Assembly: GCF_020010905.1 (NCBI RefSeq)
Contig: NZ_JAGJBY010000001.1
Location: 62,001-126,000 of the forward strand
Source of the DNA: Streptomyces acidiscabies
GTDB taxonomy: Bacteria > Actinomycetota > Actinomycetes > Streptomycetales > Streptomycetaceae
Reading direction: 5' to 3'
DNA: 64,000 bases
This document shows positions 8,514 to 15,957 of the stretch, one piece after another; position 1 is the stretch's first letter; each line of letters begins with the position of its first letter. The notes under the pieces were generated by a model. That model worked only from the letters and a program-made list of their open reading frames with translations, ran no database searches and was not told the origin of the DNA. A program made the position numbers and the translations under genes.

Positions 8514-10393
8514 CCGGCGAGGGAAGCAAATACCGGATCGTCAGCCCTTCGCTGACTGTCAAGGCCATGCGCGACAGCGGCTACAAGAACACCGCCTACG
8601 CGCTCGCCGAGCTGATCGACAACAGCATCGACGCGGAAGCCACACTGGTTCAGGTCTTCGCCTGTGAGAGCCCGGTGCAGGGCACCACCCAGATGAGGCA
8701 CCGGGTGGACGCCATAGCTGTCCTTGACAACGGCAAGGGCATGGACACCGAACTGCTGCGGCGCGCCCTGAAGTACGGCGATGGCCTCGGGGGCGACCGC
8801 AACCGCATCGGGCGCTTCGGCATGGGGCTGCCCAACTCCAGCATGTCCCAGTGCACCAAGGTCGAGGTCTGGTCCTGGACCAATGGGTCCCCGAACGCCA
8901 TGTACACCTACCTCGATCTTGAGGAGATCAACGGCGGACTCGACGACGTCCCCAGTCCCGTACACCACCCCGTGCCGGAGTATTGGAGCGACCTCAGCGA
9001 GGCACCGCTGGGCACCACCGGCACCCTCGTAGTCTGGTCGGACCTTGACCGGGTCAAATGGCACGGCGCCGGCGCCACCCTGCGGAACACTGCCGAGCTG
9101 ATCGGCCGTGTGTACCGGCACTACCTCCACGACGGCAGGGTGGAGATCAAGATGGCGCCGGTCCGCGCAGGAAAGGTCCTCGAAGGAGACAACGGGGCGT
9201 ACTTCGCTGAGCCCAACGACCCCCTGTACCTCATGGACTCAACGGGGACGCCGCCCCCGTTCGGGAACAAGCCCATGTTCGAGCCCTTCGACATGGGCAA
9301 CGAGAAGGAGCCCGGGGTCGCCTACTTCCCGATCACGGTCGACGGGACGAAGCACAACGTGAAGGTGCGGGCATCCATCGCCCGGCCTGAGGCCCGCCGT
9401 GCCGACGTCGAAGGTCACCCGTGGCCCGACAACGCGAACCCCAACCGAGACGCTGGTTTCCACCCATGGGGTCAGCATGCTCGACGGAACATCGGGATTT
9501 CCCTGGTCCGGCAGGGGCGCGAACTCGACCTCGATTCCAAGTGGGCCATCGGGTACGACCCGGTCGAGCGCTGGTGGGGCATCGAGGTGGAATTTCCCCC
9601 GGAGCTCGACGACATCTTCGGAGTAACCAACAACAAGCAGACCGCCACGGTCTTCTCGTCTCTCGCGCACTTCGACTGGACGGCCGAGGCCGAGGGGGAC
9701 GAAACGCCCAAGGCATTCAAGGACCGCATCGCCGAATTCGGCGACCCGCGCCTGCCCCTGATCGATCTCGCGCTCTACCTGGAGAAGAATCTTCTGCCCA
9801 AAATGCGGCGGAAGCTGAAGCAGCACACGCTGGGCAACCGGGGAGGCAAGAAGCGCCACGAGGACGTCGTCACATCCAAGGCCACGGACGCGGTGAAGCG
9901 CCGGCAGGAGGACGGTCACACGGGAACGACCGACCGCCTGGCAGAGGAGGCCACCGAGAACGACAAGCGCCAGGAGCAGTTCGCGGCGCTCACCGAGCGG
10001 CACCACCTCGACGAGGACACCGCCCAGTCCATGGTCGACGAGGCACTGGAGAAAGACTGGCGTGTCCGCTGGATCTCCAGCCCGCAGGACTCCACGGCGT
10101 TCTTCAACATCGACCTCATGGCCGGCATGCTGCAGGTGATCTTCAACACCGAACACCCGCTGCACAGCGAGCTGATGACCGTCCTTGAGGACGTGCCCGA
10201 AAACGCGAGCGAGACCGAACTCCGCCAACGCCTGGCCCGCGCCTCCGACACCTTCAAACTCCTCGTCTTCTCCTGGGCCCGCATGGAGGACGAGATCCCC
10301 AACAAGCGAGACCGGGCCAGGATCTCGGACGCCCGGCGCGACTGGGGTCGCTACGCCCGCGACTTCATCGAAGACGGGAGCGATGACGAGTGA
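8498..10393 (+). CDS. GHKL (HSP90/MutL/histidine-kinase fold) ATPase of the defence module
   Basis: A 631-residue protein with a complete Bergerat ATP site: N box ELIDNSIDA (38-46), G1 DNGKGMD (77-83) and G2 GRFGMGL (105-111). No histidine-kinase dimerisation domain or receiver is present, so it is not a sensor kinase. Its architecture is nearer to MORC/HSP90-like ATP-gated clamps. The C-terminal third is charged and probably coiled (about 440-500). The ATG is preceded by GGAAG inside the helicase gene. The stop overlaps the next start as GTGA, so all three genes are translationally linked. Its likely job is ATP-driven clamping or loading of the adjacent helicase and nuclease. This is inference from fold and context. 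Confidence 0.78.
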   Translation: MGDRVTGEGSKYRIVSPSLTVKAMRDSGYKNTAYALAELIDNSIDAEATLVQVFACESPVQGTTQMRHRVDAIAVLDNGKGMDTELLRRALKYGDGLGGDRNRIGRFGMGLPNSSMSQCTKVEVWSWTNGSPNAMYTYLDLEEINGGLDDVPSPVHHPVPEYWSDLSEAPLGTTGTLVVWSDLDRVKWHGAGATLRNTAELIGRVYRHYLHDGRVEIKMAPVRAGKVLEGDNGAYFAEPNDPLYLMDSTGTPPPFGNKPMFEPFDMGNEKEPGVAYFPITVDGTKHNVKVRASIARPEARRADVEGHPWPDNANPNRDAGFHPWGQHARRNIGISLVRQGRELDLDSKWAIGYDPVERWWGIEVEFPPELDDIFGVTNNKQTATVFSSLAHFDWTAEAEGDETPKAFKDRIAEFGDPRLPLIDLALYLEKNLLPKMRRKLKQHTLGNRGGKKRHEDVVTSKATDAVKRRQEDGHTGTTDRLAEEATENDKRQEQFAALTERHHLDEDTAQSMVDEALEKDWRVRWISSPQDSTAFFNIDLMAGMLQVIFNTEHPLHSELMTVLEDVPENASETELRQRLARASDTFKLLVFSWARMEDEIPNKRDRARISDARRDWGRYARDFIEDGSDDE

Positions 10394-11286
10394 CGCAGCC
10401 GGACCACGTCTGGCAGCAGATAGCTGACCTGATGAAGCGCGCCACCACGCGAGTGATCCTCGTGGCGCCCTTCGTCAAGAAGGCCGTCTTCGAAGAGACC
10501 CTCGCCTCGGTACCGACCTCCGTGGAGAAGATCGAATGCGTCACGCGCTGGACTCCGGCGGAAGTAGCCGCCGGAGTCTCCGACCCCGAGATCATCGAGG
10601 CAGCGGAGCGGGACGAACGCGTGCAGATCTCTCTCTGCCCGCCGTTGCATGCCAAGATCTACGTCGCCGACGACCGATGTCTGGTCGGATCGGCGAATCT
10701 GACCGGCAAGGCCACTGGTCGAGTCCCCAACGCCAACGTGGAGCTCTTGTTGGATGCACCCGTCACGCATCCTGAAGTGCAGCGCGTCCTCAGCCAGATC
10801 AACGCCCGCTCGACAGCGGCCACCCCCCTGGTGGCCGCCCTTGTTCGGCAACAAGCAGAACTGCTGAAGGAAGAACGCATCACACCCCCGGCCGAGGGCG
10901 AACCCGCCTCTCTCTGGTATCCAGAGACGAGGCGCCCGGAGAACGTGTTCGCGCTCTACAGCGGGCGAACACGATTCACCTCGCCGGTTGAGGCCGGCAT
11001 CATCCAGGACCTTGCCATGCTCGATGTCCCGGCAGGTTTGGCGGAGCACGACTTCAACTCGGCAGTCGAAGTTCGGCTGCACGCCATCCCAGAACTCCAC
11101 AAACTGCTCGTCGGCGAGCGCCTCGGCAACATCGAGCTCCAGAAGGCCATCGTGGACCGGACAGGAGAGCCCGAAGACCAGGCGCGGAGGACGACCGAGA
11201 CACTCGCGGCCTGGCTACAGCACTTCGGCCGCTATTACACCGAGGTGGGCTCGTGGGAGCTGCGGCCAGGACGGGAGCACACTTAA
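10390..11286 (+). CDS. Phospholipase D-like (HKD) putative nuclease
   Basis: A 298-residue protein carrying one HKD motif: H87, K89 and D94 in HAKIYVADD, followed by GSAN at 100-103. Single-motif PLD proteins act as dimers, and many restriction nucleases (BfiI-like) use this site. It is the only clear nuclease candidate in the plus-strand module. The GTG start is fixed by the 4-bp overlap with the GHKL stop. The C-terminal half, including EDQARRTTETLAAWLQ, has no recognised domain and may bind partners. Specificity for DNA lacking phosphorothioates is an attractive idea but is not shown by sequence. Confidence 0.75.
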   Translation: MTQPDHVWQQIADLMKRATTRVILVAPFVKKAVFEETLASVPTSVEKIECVTRWTPAEVAAGVSDPEIIEAAERDERVQISLCPPLHAKIYVADDRCLVGSANLTGKATGRVPNANVELLLDAPVTHPEVQRVLSQINARSTAATPLVAALVRQQAELLKEERITPPAEGEPASLWYPETRRPENVFALYSGRTRFTSPVEAGIIQDLAMLDVPAGLAEHDFNSAVEVRLHAIPELHKLLVGERLGNIELQKAIVDRTGEPEDQARRTTETLAAWLQHFGRYYTEVGSWELRPGREHT

Positions 11287-11372
11287 GATCTGCGTGCACG
11301 GCGTGGCGCGGCGGAGCAACTCCCCCGCTCATCGCCACCCCACGGAGACGAAGGTGATGGGAAGGCCCTCTC

Positions 11373-12020
11373 ATGGCACAGGTGCGGGTCCCGTTCCTAC
11401 TGGGCCATGCCGAAATCGCCTCCCTCTATCGAGTAGAGCGCCAGACATCGCAGAAATGGCGGACAGAGGGCGCCCTCGCTGCACCTGACCTGATCGCGTC
11501 CGGCAACCCGTACTGGCTGCTAGCGACGGCGTTGCAGCTCGACGGTGTCGGCGACCGCCGGGTGGCGCAAGACCGGCTGACGTCCTACAAGGCCAGCATC
11601 CCCTGTGGCTACGACGTCCAGGACGAGCAGGACCTGCCTGTCGTCCTCGGCATCCAGGAGGTGGCCCGTGTCCTCGCCAGAGACGCGCAGGCGATCTCCC
11701 GATGGCGCAACCGTCGGCAGATCGCCGAGGCCGACCTGGTCCTCTCCGGCTCGCCTCTCTGGCTCCTGTCGAGCATCCTGGATGATGCACAACAGCGGCA
11801 GCGCACCATCCTCCCGTCCGAGGTCGAGCTCCTAAGCTCAGGCCACCGCGCCCCGCAGAAACCACGTGGCCGCAAGCAACGAGCGACCATCTCGCAACCG
11901 TCACTCAAAGCGCTACCCCCAGCTCGGACATTCACCAGTGCCGAACCGTCTGCTGCGACGGAGTTCCTGACAGCAGTCATGGCGGAGGGACACTCCGTAA
12001 TCATCGAGCCACGGCCTTAG
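11373..12020 (+). CDS. Protein with two tandem HTH-like repeats, function unknown
   Basis: A 215-residue protein built of two similar segments of about 45 residues. The first runs from HAEIASLYRVERQTSQKW to GNPYWLLATA. The second runs from QEVARVLARDAQAISRW to GSPLWLLSSI. Each looks like a MerR/AlpA-type helix-turn-helix followed by a conserved GNPYWLL/GSPLWLL tail. The last 60 residues are basic and low in complexity (KPRGRKQR). Two DNA-reading heads in one chain could bind a direct or inverted repeat as a monomer. GGAAGG precedes the ATG. It follows the PLD gene by 86 bp and may be the local regulator or a DNA-targeting subunit. No name is offered. Confidence 0.6.
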   Translation: MAQVRVPFLLGHAEIASLYRVERQTSQKWRTEGALAAPDLIASGNPYWLLATALQLDGVGDRRVAQDRLTSYKASIPCGYDVQDEQDLPVVLGIQEVARVLARDAQAISRWRNRRQIAEADLVLSGSPLWLLSSILDDAQQRQRTILPSEVELLSSGHRAPQKPRGRKQRATISQPSLKALPPARTFTSAEPSAATEFLTAVMAEGHSVIIEPRP

Positions 12021-12110
12021 CTCGCCTTCCGTTCCGAATTGAGGCGGACTCCCGAAAGAACGCAGCGCCGCCCACATAGCAGTGTTCGCCGACAGCTGCG
12101 AGAGAAACAC

Positions 12111-12139
12111 TTGATTTTTAAAATCCCTATCCATACTGT
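12111..12139 (+). promoter_or_regulatory. Probable promoter for a leaderless transcript of the second PP-loop gene
   Basis: TTGATT at 12111-12116 and TACTGT at 12134-12139 are separated by 17 bp. The ATG at 12147 begins 8 bp after the -10 box, so the transcript would start at or next to the start codon. No Shine-Dalgarno precedes this ATG. Leaderless mRNAs are common in Streptomyces. This would separate the gene's expression from the helicase operon. Confidence 0.45.
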
Positions 12140-12146
12140 CTCTCAC

Positions 12147-13052
12147 ATGGCGAACTTGTCACGCACACCCGGAGCCCATCACGACAACACAACGGAAACC
12201 GGCCCACAGGCCGTCATCGACCGAGCCGCTCACCGGTCAGGTGGCCGCCCAATGAAGGTCGTCTCCTACGGAGGCGGTGTCCAGAGCACAGCCCTTCTCG
12301 TGCTGGCCGCCCAGGGGGAGATCAACTTCCGCACATTCCTGTTCGCCAACGTCGGCGACGATAGCGAGCATCCGGCGACCCTCGCGTACGTTCGCGACAT
12401 CGCTATCCCATACGCGACACGTGTGGGAGTGGACATCCACGAGCTCAAGCGACGCCGACGCGATGGGGCCACGGAAACGCTCATGCAGCGGCTGAACCGG
12501 CCGGACACCCGGTCGATTCCCATCCCGGTCCGCATGGCCAACGGCGCACCCGGCCGCCGCAACTGCACAGCCGACTTTAAGATCAAGGTAGTCGGGCGGT
12601 GGCTACGGGAGCACGGCGCCACCGCCGACGACCCGGCGGAAGTGGCCATCGGCATATCACTCGACGAAATCCATCGCGCCAACCGCCGGCGGCGGGAAGC
12701 CCACGAGGTCATCGAATACCCCCTCCTCGACCTCGGGCTACGCCGGGACGACTGCGAGCGCGTCATAGCCGAGGCCGGCCTGCCTGTGCCGCCCAAGAGC
12801 TCCTGCTTCTTCTGCCCCTTCCGTACCATCGACGCCTGGCGCCACCAGCGTCGGCACGAGCCAGAGTTGTTCTCTCAGTCGGTCCGGCTGGAGGAGACGA
12901 TCAACCGACGGCGGTCCGCACTCGGGCGGGATGCCGTGTATCTCACGCGGTACGGGGTCCCACTCGCTCAAGCCATCCCCGACAAGAACCCTGGGGAAGT
13001 GGACACCGATGAGGACGAGGGGGCATGCGACTCCGGCTGGTGCATGACCTGA
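12147..13052 (+). CDS. Second PP-loop (PAPS-reductase-like) protein, distinct from the SspD gene
   Basis: A 301-residue protein with the PP-loop variant SYGGGVQSTAL near residues 40-50. An internal NCTADFK, a pair SSCFFCPF and a C-terminal CDSGWC give several cysteines able to bind a metal or iron-sulfur cluster or carry sulfur. It belongs to the adenylating PAPS-reductase/tRNA-thiolation superfamily but differs clearly from the SGGKDSS protein at the left edge. Relatives with the GGGVQS loop occur on phages and mobile elements. Start: ATG 12147 is favoured by the promoter spacing, but ATG 12252 (MKVVSYGGG) is also possible. A 17-bp hairpin follows. Its substrate, whether DNA or a nucleotide, is unknown. 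Confidence 0.72.
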   Translation: MANLSRTPGAHHDNTTETGPQAVIDRAAHRSGGRPMKVVSYGGGVQSTALLVLAAQGEINFRTFLFANVGDDSEHPATLAYVRDIAIPYATRVGVDIHELKRRRRDGATETLMQRLNRPDTRSIPIPVRMANGAPGRRNCTADFKIKVVGRWLREHGATADDPAEVAIGISLDEIHRANRRRREAHEVIEYPLLDLGLRRDDCERVIAEAGLPVPPKSSCFFCPFRTIDAWRHQRRHEPELFSQSVRLEETINRRRSALGRDAVYLTRYGVPLAQAIPDKNPGEVDTDEDEGACDSGWCMT

Positions 13053-13070
13053 TACGTGTCGAGCAGGCCA

Positions 13071-13112
13071 CGGCGGGTGGGCCCGAAAGCATCGCTTCGG
13101 GCCCACCCGCCG
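13071..13112. terminator. Convergent terminator hairpin
   Basis: A perfect 17-bp inverted repeat (CGGCGGGTGGGCCCGAA and its complement) with an 8-nt loop lies between the plus-strand PP-loop gene and the convergent minus-strand gene at 13166. There is no U-run, as usual in Streptomyces. It could stop transcripts from both sides. Confidence 0.75.
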
Positions 13113-13165
13113 GTTGGCTCCAGGGTTGCCAACATTGCCACCATGGGGCACTGCAGGCGGCGGAA

Positions 13166-14017
13166 TCAGAGCTCGGGCGGCTCGCCGGGCTGCAGGTGCA
13201 GAACGGCGAGGTACTCGCCGTAGGGCATCTCTCCATCTACCCAGCGGCTGCCGCCTGAGGGGTCGGGAATCCACATGCCGTCGAGGAGGTACTTGTCGTC
13301 GAAGTCAGCGACGCGGTCCTCCTTCACCGCTGCCGCCAGGAGCAACTGCATCGCCAGCATCAGCATCGTGCAGGCTTCCTTGACCGCGCAGACCTCGGCG
13401 TGCCCTGTAGGAAAGACCTTCCCGTCCTCGTCACTGTCCGGCTCAGGCACGGAAGCGCATCCCCGGACGGCCATCTCGTGCAGGGCAATCGCCTGAGTCA
13501 CCGCTGCCGCCACCGACGTGTCGACGCCCGATGCACCGTCCGGTACGTGTGTCCGCAGATGGTCGGCGACCGCTTGAGCGTGAACAAGCCATGCACCGAC
13601 GTGTTGGTGCAGCTGCTGCTCGGCGGTCTCGACAGCCAGCCCCGGCTCCACCGTGTCCGGGTACAGCAACCGGACAAATCCTTCGAGCGCCGCGCGCAGG
13701 TAGCCGAGACGGATCTGGTGCTGCTGCCACTCCTCCATCATCTCGGTCCAAACGGCGTCGAAGTCGAGGCCCGCCGAGCACATGCCGCCGTCGTCGTACG
13801 ACATGTCGAATGTCACCGCCCGCAGGCCCTGGGCAAGGCGCAGCCACTTGTAGGCCGTGTCCCAGTTGTTCTGCGCCCCGGGGGCTCCATTGACGGCAGA
13901 GGCGTGCTCCACCCAGTCGGTGAGTTCACGGACGTGGTCCTCTGGCTCGGACAGCGCGAGGGTAGGCAGCGTGCGATATGAGGGCAGGCAAAGGCCCTCC
14001 GCCTGGGGAGTGGTCAT
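13166..14017 (-). CDS. Unrecognised mostly helical protein in the phosphorothioation island
   Basis: A 283-residue acidic protein, predicted largely alpha-helical from its composition, with no signal peptide, membrane segment or motif I recognise. A segment LGYLRAALEGFVRLLYP and the later EACTMLMLAMQLLLAAA are amphipathic or hydrophobic helices. ATG 14017 (MTTPQAEG) is chosen because a longer GTG start at 14128 would overlap the upstream methyltransferase by 53 bp. Neither has a strong Shine-Dalgarno. It follows the methyltransferase by 58 bp on the same strand and is probably co-transcribed, which ties it to the modification island. HEPN-type toxins were considered, but no R-x4-6-H motif is visible. 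Confidence 0.5.
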   Translation of the reverse strand: MTTPQAEGLCLPSYRTLPTLALSEPEDHVRELTDWVEHASAVNGAPGAQNNWDTAYKWLRLAQGLRAVTFDMSYDDGGMCSAGLDFDAVWTEMMEEWQQHQIRLGYLRAALEGFVRLLYPDTVEPGLAVETAEQQLHQHVGAWLVHAQAVADHLRTHVPDGASGVDTSVAAAVTQAIALHEMAVRGCASVPEPDSDEDGKVFPTGHAEVCAVKEACTMLMLAMQLLLAAAVKEDRVADFDDKYLLDGMWIPDPSGGSRWVDGEMPYGEYLAVLHLQPGEPPEL

Positions 14018-14075
14018 GGGTGCAGCGTGGCACACGGCACTGACAATCGCTCCATGCTGAGTGCCGGTGCCATGC

Positions 14076-15518
14076 TCAAGTGCTGGTGGTGCGCCGTACG
14101 AGCCGGTGGCCTCGCAACTCCCGTTCACAACGTACGAGTTCGCGTTCCCAGCCTTCTTCCGTGCCGATCAGGTGCGGGCTCTCGTACAGGCCGGCGCGTA
14201 CCTCGGCGTCAGTGAGCCGCCGGTACTTGGGTGCGTCGGGATCATCCTCGGCGAGGAACTCGTGTTTGCGGTGCAGCAAGGGACGGTTGGTGGAGTCCGC
14301 GTACGAAGTGAAGGAGGATTTAAGGGTTTTCAGGTCGACGGCGTACGAGGCCACGATACGCGGGTGGGGATCCGAGTCGAACCGGGGATAGTCGAGCCAG
14401 CTGACGCCACGGCCCTGGTGGCGGAGTTTGACAACAGACCACTCCCCGGGACGGCCGGCAGCGACGCTCGCGCACTGCTCGTACAAACGCAGCACGGCAG
14501 GGATCCGGTGGAGCGCCCGGCGGTGAACGTACAAGGCAGTCGCCGTGAACTTGCCAGCGATCGATCCGTTCATCGCTCGGCGGACGTAGGCATCATCTCG
14601 CAGCTTGAACAGCAGGCGATCGGCTCGCTGGCACGCCTCGGTGTATGAGGGGAAGAACGCCCGGATGTCCAGCTGTACAGGCAGGGGCAGGCTACTCATG
14701 GGGCCTCGGCCGTGGAACAGTTCGAGGGCGAGGAAGAGCAGCGTATCGAGGGCTCCACGTTCGGCGCTCCGTTCTACCTTGACAGGGTCCGCTTCCTGCT
14801 CGGCGAGGCGCTTCAGTTCGCCGGGGCGCAGGTGGCCGAGCAGTCGGATGGTGGGCTGCGGCATTTCCTCAAGTTGAGGCATCCGACCGCGCTGTTCGAG
14901 ATGAGCGACGACGGAGGTGATCGCCGAGGCAGTGTCCTCAGAGGCCAGCCAGCCCCCGTCCGGGGCGACCTGACGGGCGAGGTAACTCAAGCGCGCCACA
15001 TCGTCTTTGAAGGCGTAGACGATGCCCGGTGCCGCCGACACACAGCGCACGCCGGTTGCTTCTTCGATGTAATCGCGAAGCTCGCCGGCAGCGTAGAGGT
15101 GCTGGAAGGTGCGGCGCTGGGTGAGGATGCCGTCGCCGTACTCCGTGCCTTTGATCTGGTTGCGCTCCCACCTCAACCGTGCGGACACCACGAGCACGGA
15201 CTCCGTGAGTTCCCAGGCGCTCAGGAGTGTGTCTCGCCGTTCGGCGGGATCCTCGATGACGTTCAGGACATACGTGAGCAGGACCACCTCAGCCGCCTTG
15301 CGGCGCCCGTCCGGGAAATGCACCGGGTCCCATCCTGTGGCATCGAGGCCAAGGTGCCGAAATGCCCGTACGTCGCCGCCACGTCCACACCCGTAATCGA
15401 GTACCCCCGTGGCTGGTTCCAGCTGAAGGTCGCCAACGGCGCGACGAGCGGGGAGCGACAGACCGACACGACCGATGGCGGTGTGATGTCTCTGACTGGT
15501 CCAGAGCTGCTGGGTCAT
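14076..15518 (-). CDS. DNA phosphorothioation-associated putative methyltransferase
   Basis: A 480-residue protein starting MTQQLWTSQRHHTAIGR, with a Rossmann SAM-binding motif VLDYGCGRGGDV around 44-55, a GWDP acidic loop after it, and EVVLLTYVLNVIEDP in the place of motif IV. The overall layout is that of the methyltransferase-like family reported to accompany DNA phosphorothioation gene sets. The C-terminal half (RLYEQCASVAAG, WLDYPRFDSDPHPRI) is family-specific and its role is unknown. The ATG at 15518 is preferred over a GTG 18 bp upstream because AGGGA is well spaced. Whether it methylates DNA or another molecule in the pathway cannot be told. Confidence 0.75.
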   Translation of the reverse strand: MTQQLWTSQRHHTAIGRVGLSLPARRAVGDLQLEPATGVLDYGCGRGGDVRAFRHLGLDATGWDPVHFPDGRRKAAEVVLLTYVLNVIEDPAERRDTLLSAWELTESVLVVSARLRWERNQIKGTEYGDGILTQRRTFQHLYAAGELRDYIEEATGVRCVSAAPGIVYAFKDDVARLSYLARQVAPDGGWLASEDTASAITSVVAHLEQRGRMPQLEEMPQPTIRLLGHLRPGELKRLAEQEADPVKVERSAERGALDTLLFLALELFHGRGPMSSLPLPVQLDIRAFFPSYTEACQRADRLLFKLRDDAYVRRAMNGSIAGKFTATALYVHRRALHRIPAVLRLYEQCASVAAGRPGEWSVVKLRHQGRGVSWLDYPRFDSDPHPRIVASYAVDLKTLKSSFTSYADSTNRPLLHRKHEFLAEDDPDAPKYRRLTDAEVRAGLYESPHLIGTEEGWERELVRCERELRGHRLVRRTTST

Positions 15519-15957
15519 CGGTGTTCCCTGATTCACGGATAGGCCAGCGTGCGACAGCTCCGAACCTTACGTGACACTCGCTCCAGAGATCCGGATTACA
15601 GGCAAGGCATGTGCCAAGGCTGATCGCGTACCACACAGCTCGAGGTACCGCCGTCGACCACACCACGGGCATAGCCTTGGTATCAAAGCGACGCGTCCGA
15701 GTGATAACTCCATTCAGCGTCAACAGACCACCTGCCAGAGAGAAGACAGCGCCGCAGCAGCCGTGCTGCACGGTGAAAGCGTCCATGCCACCGGGACCGA
15801 CAGGCACGGGACCTGTGTCATCCCCGCATCATGACCCCCACCAGGCTCTCCGCCTCTCCCCGGCCGACTCCGCCCGGAAGGCTCCCGTCGATAGAGTGCG
15901 AAGCACTGATGGCTGCCAAGCCACCGGACTGCGGAGGACACACGGGGGACAACGCGT
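15519..15957. other. Intergenic region between methyltransferase and first Rhs gene
   Basis: These 440 bp separate divergent genes. I find no convincing CDS, RNA or integrase remnant. It must carry promoters for both sides. From about 15945 the sequence GGGACAACGCG matches the upstream flank of the second Rhs copy, marking the left limit of the duplicated segment. Confidence 0.4.
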
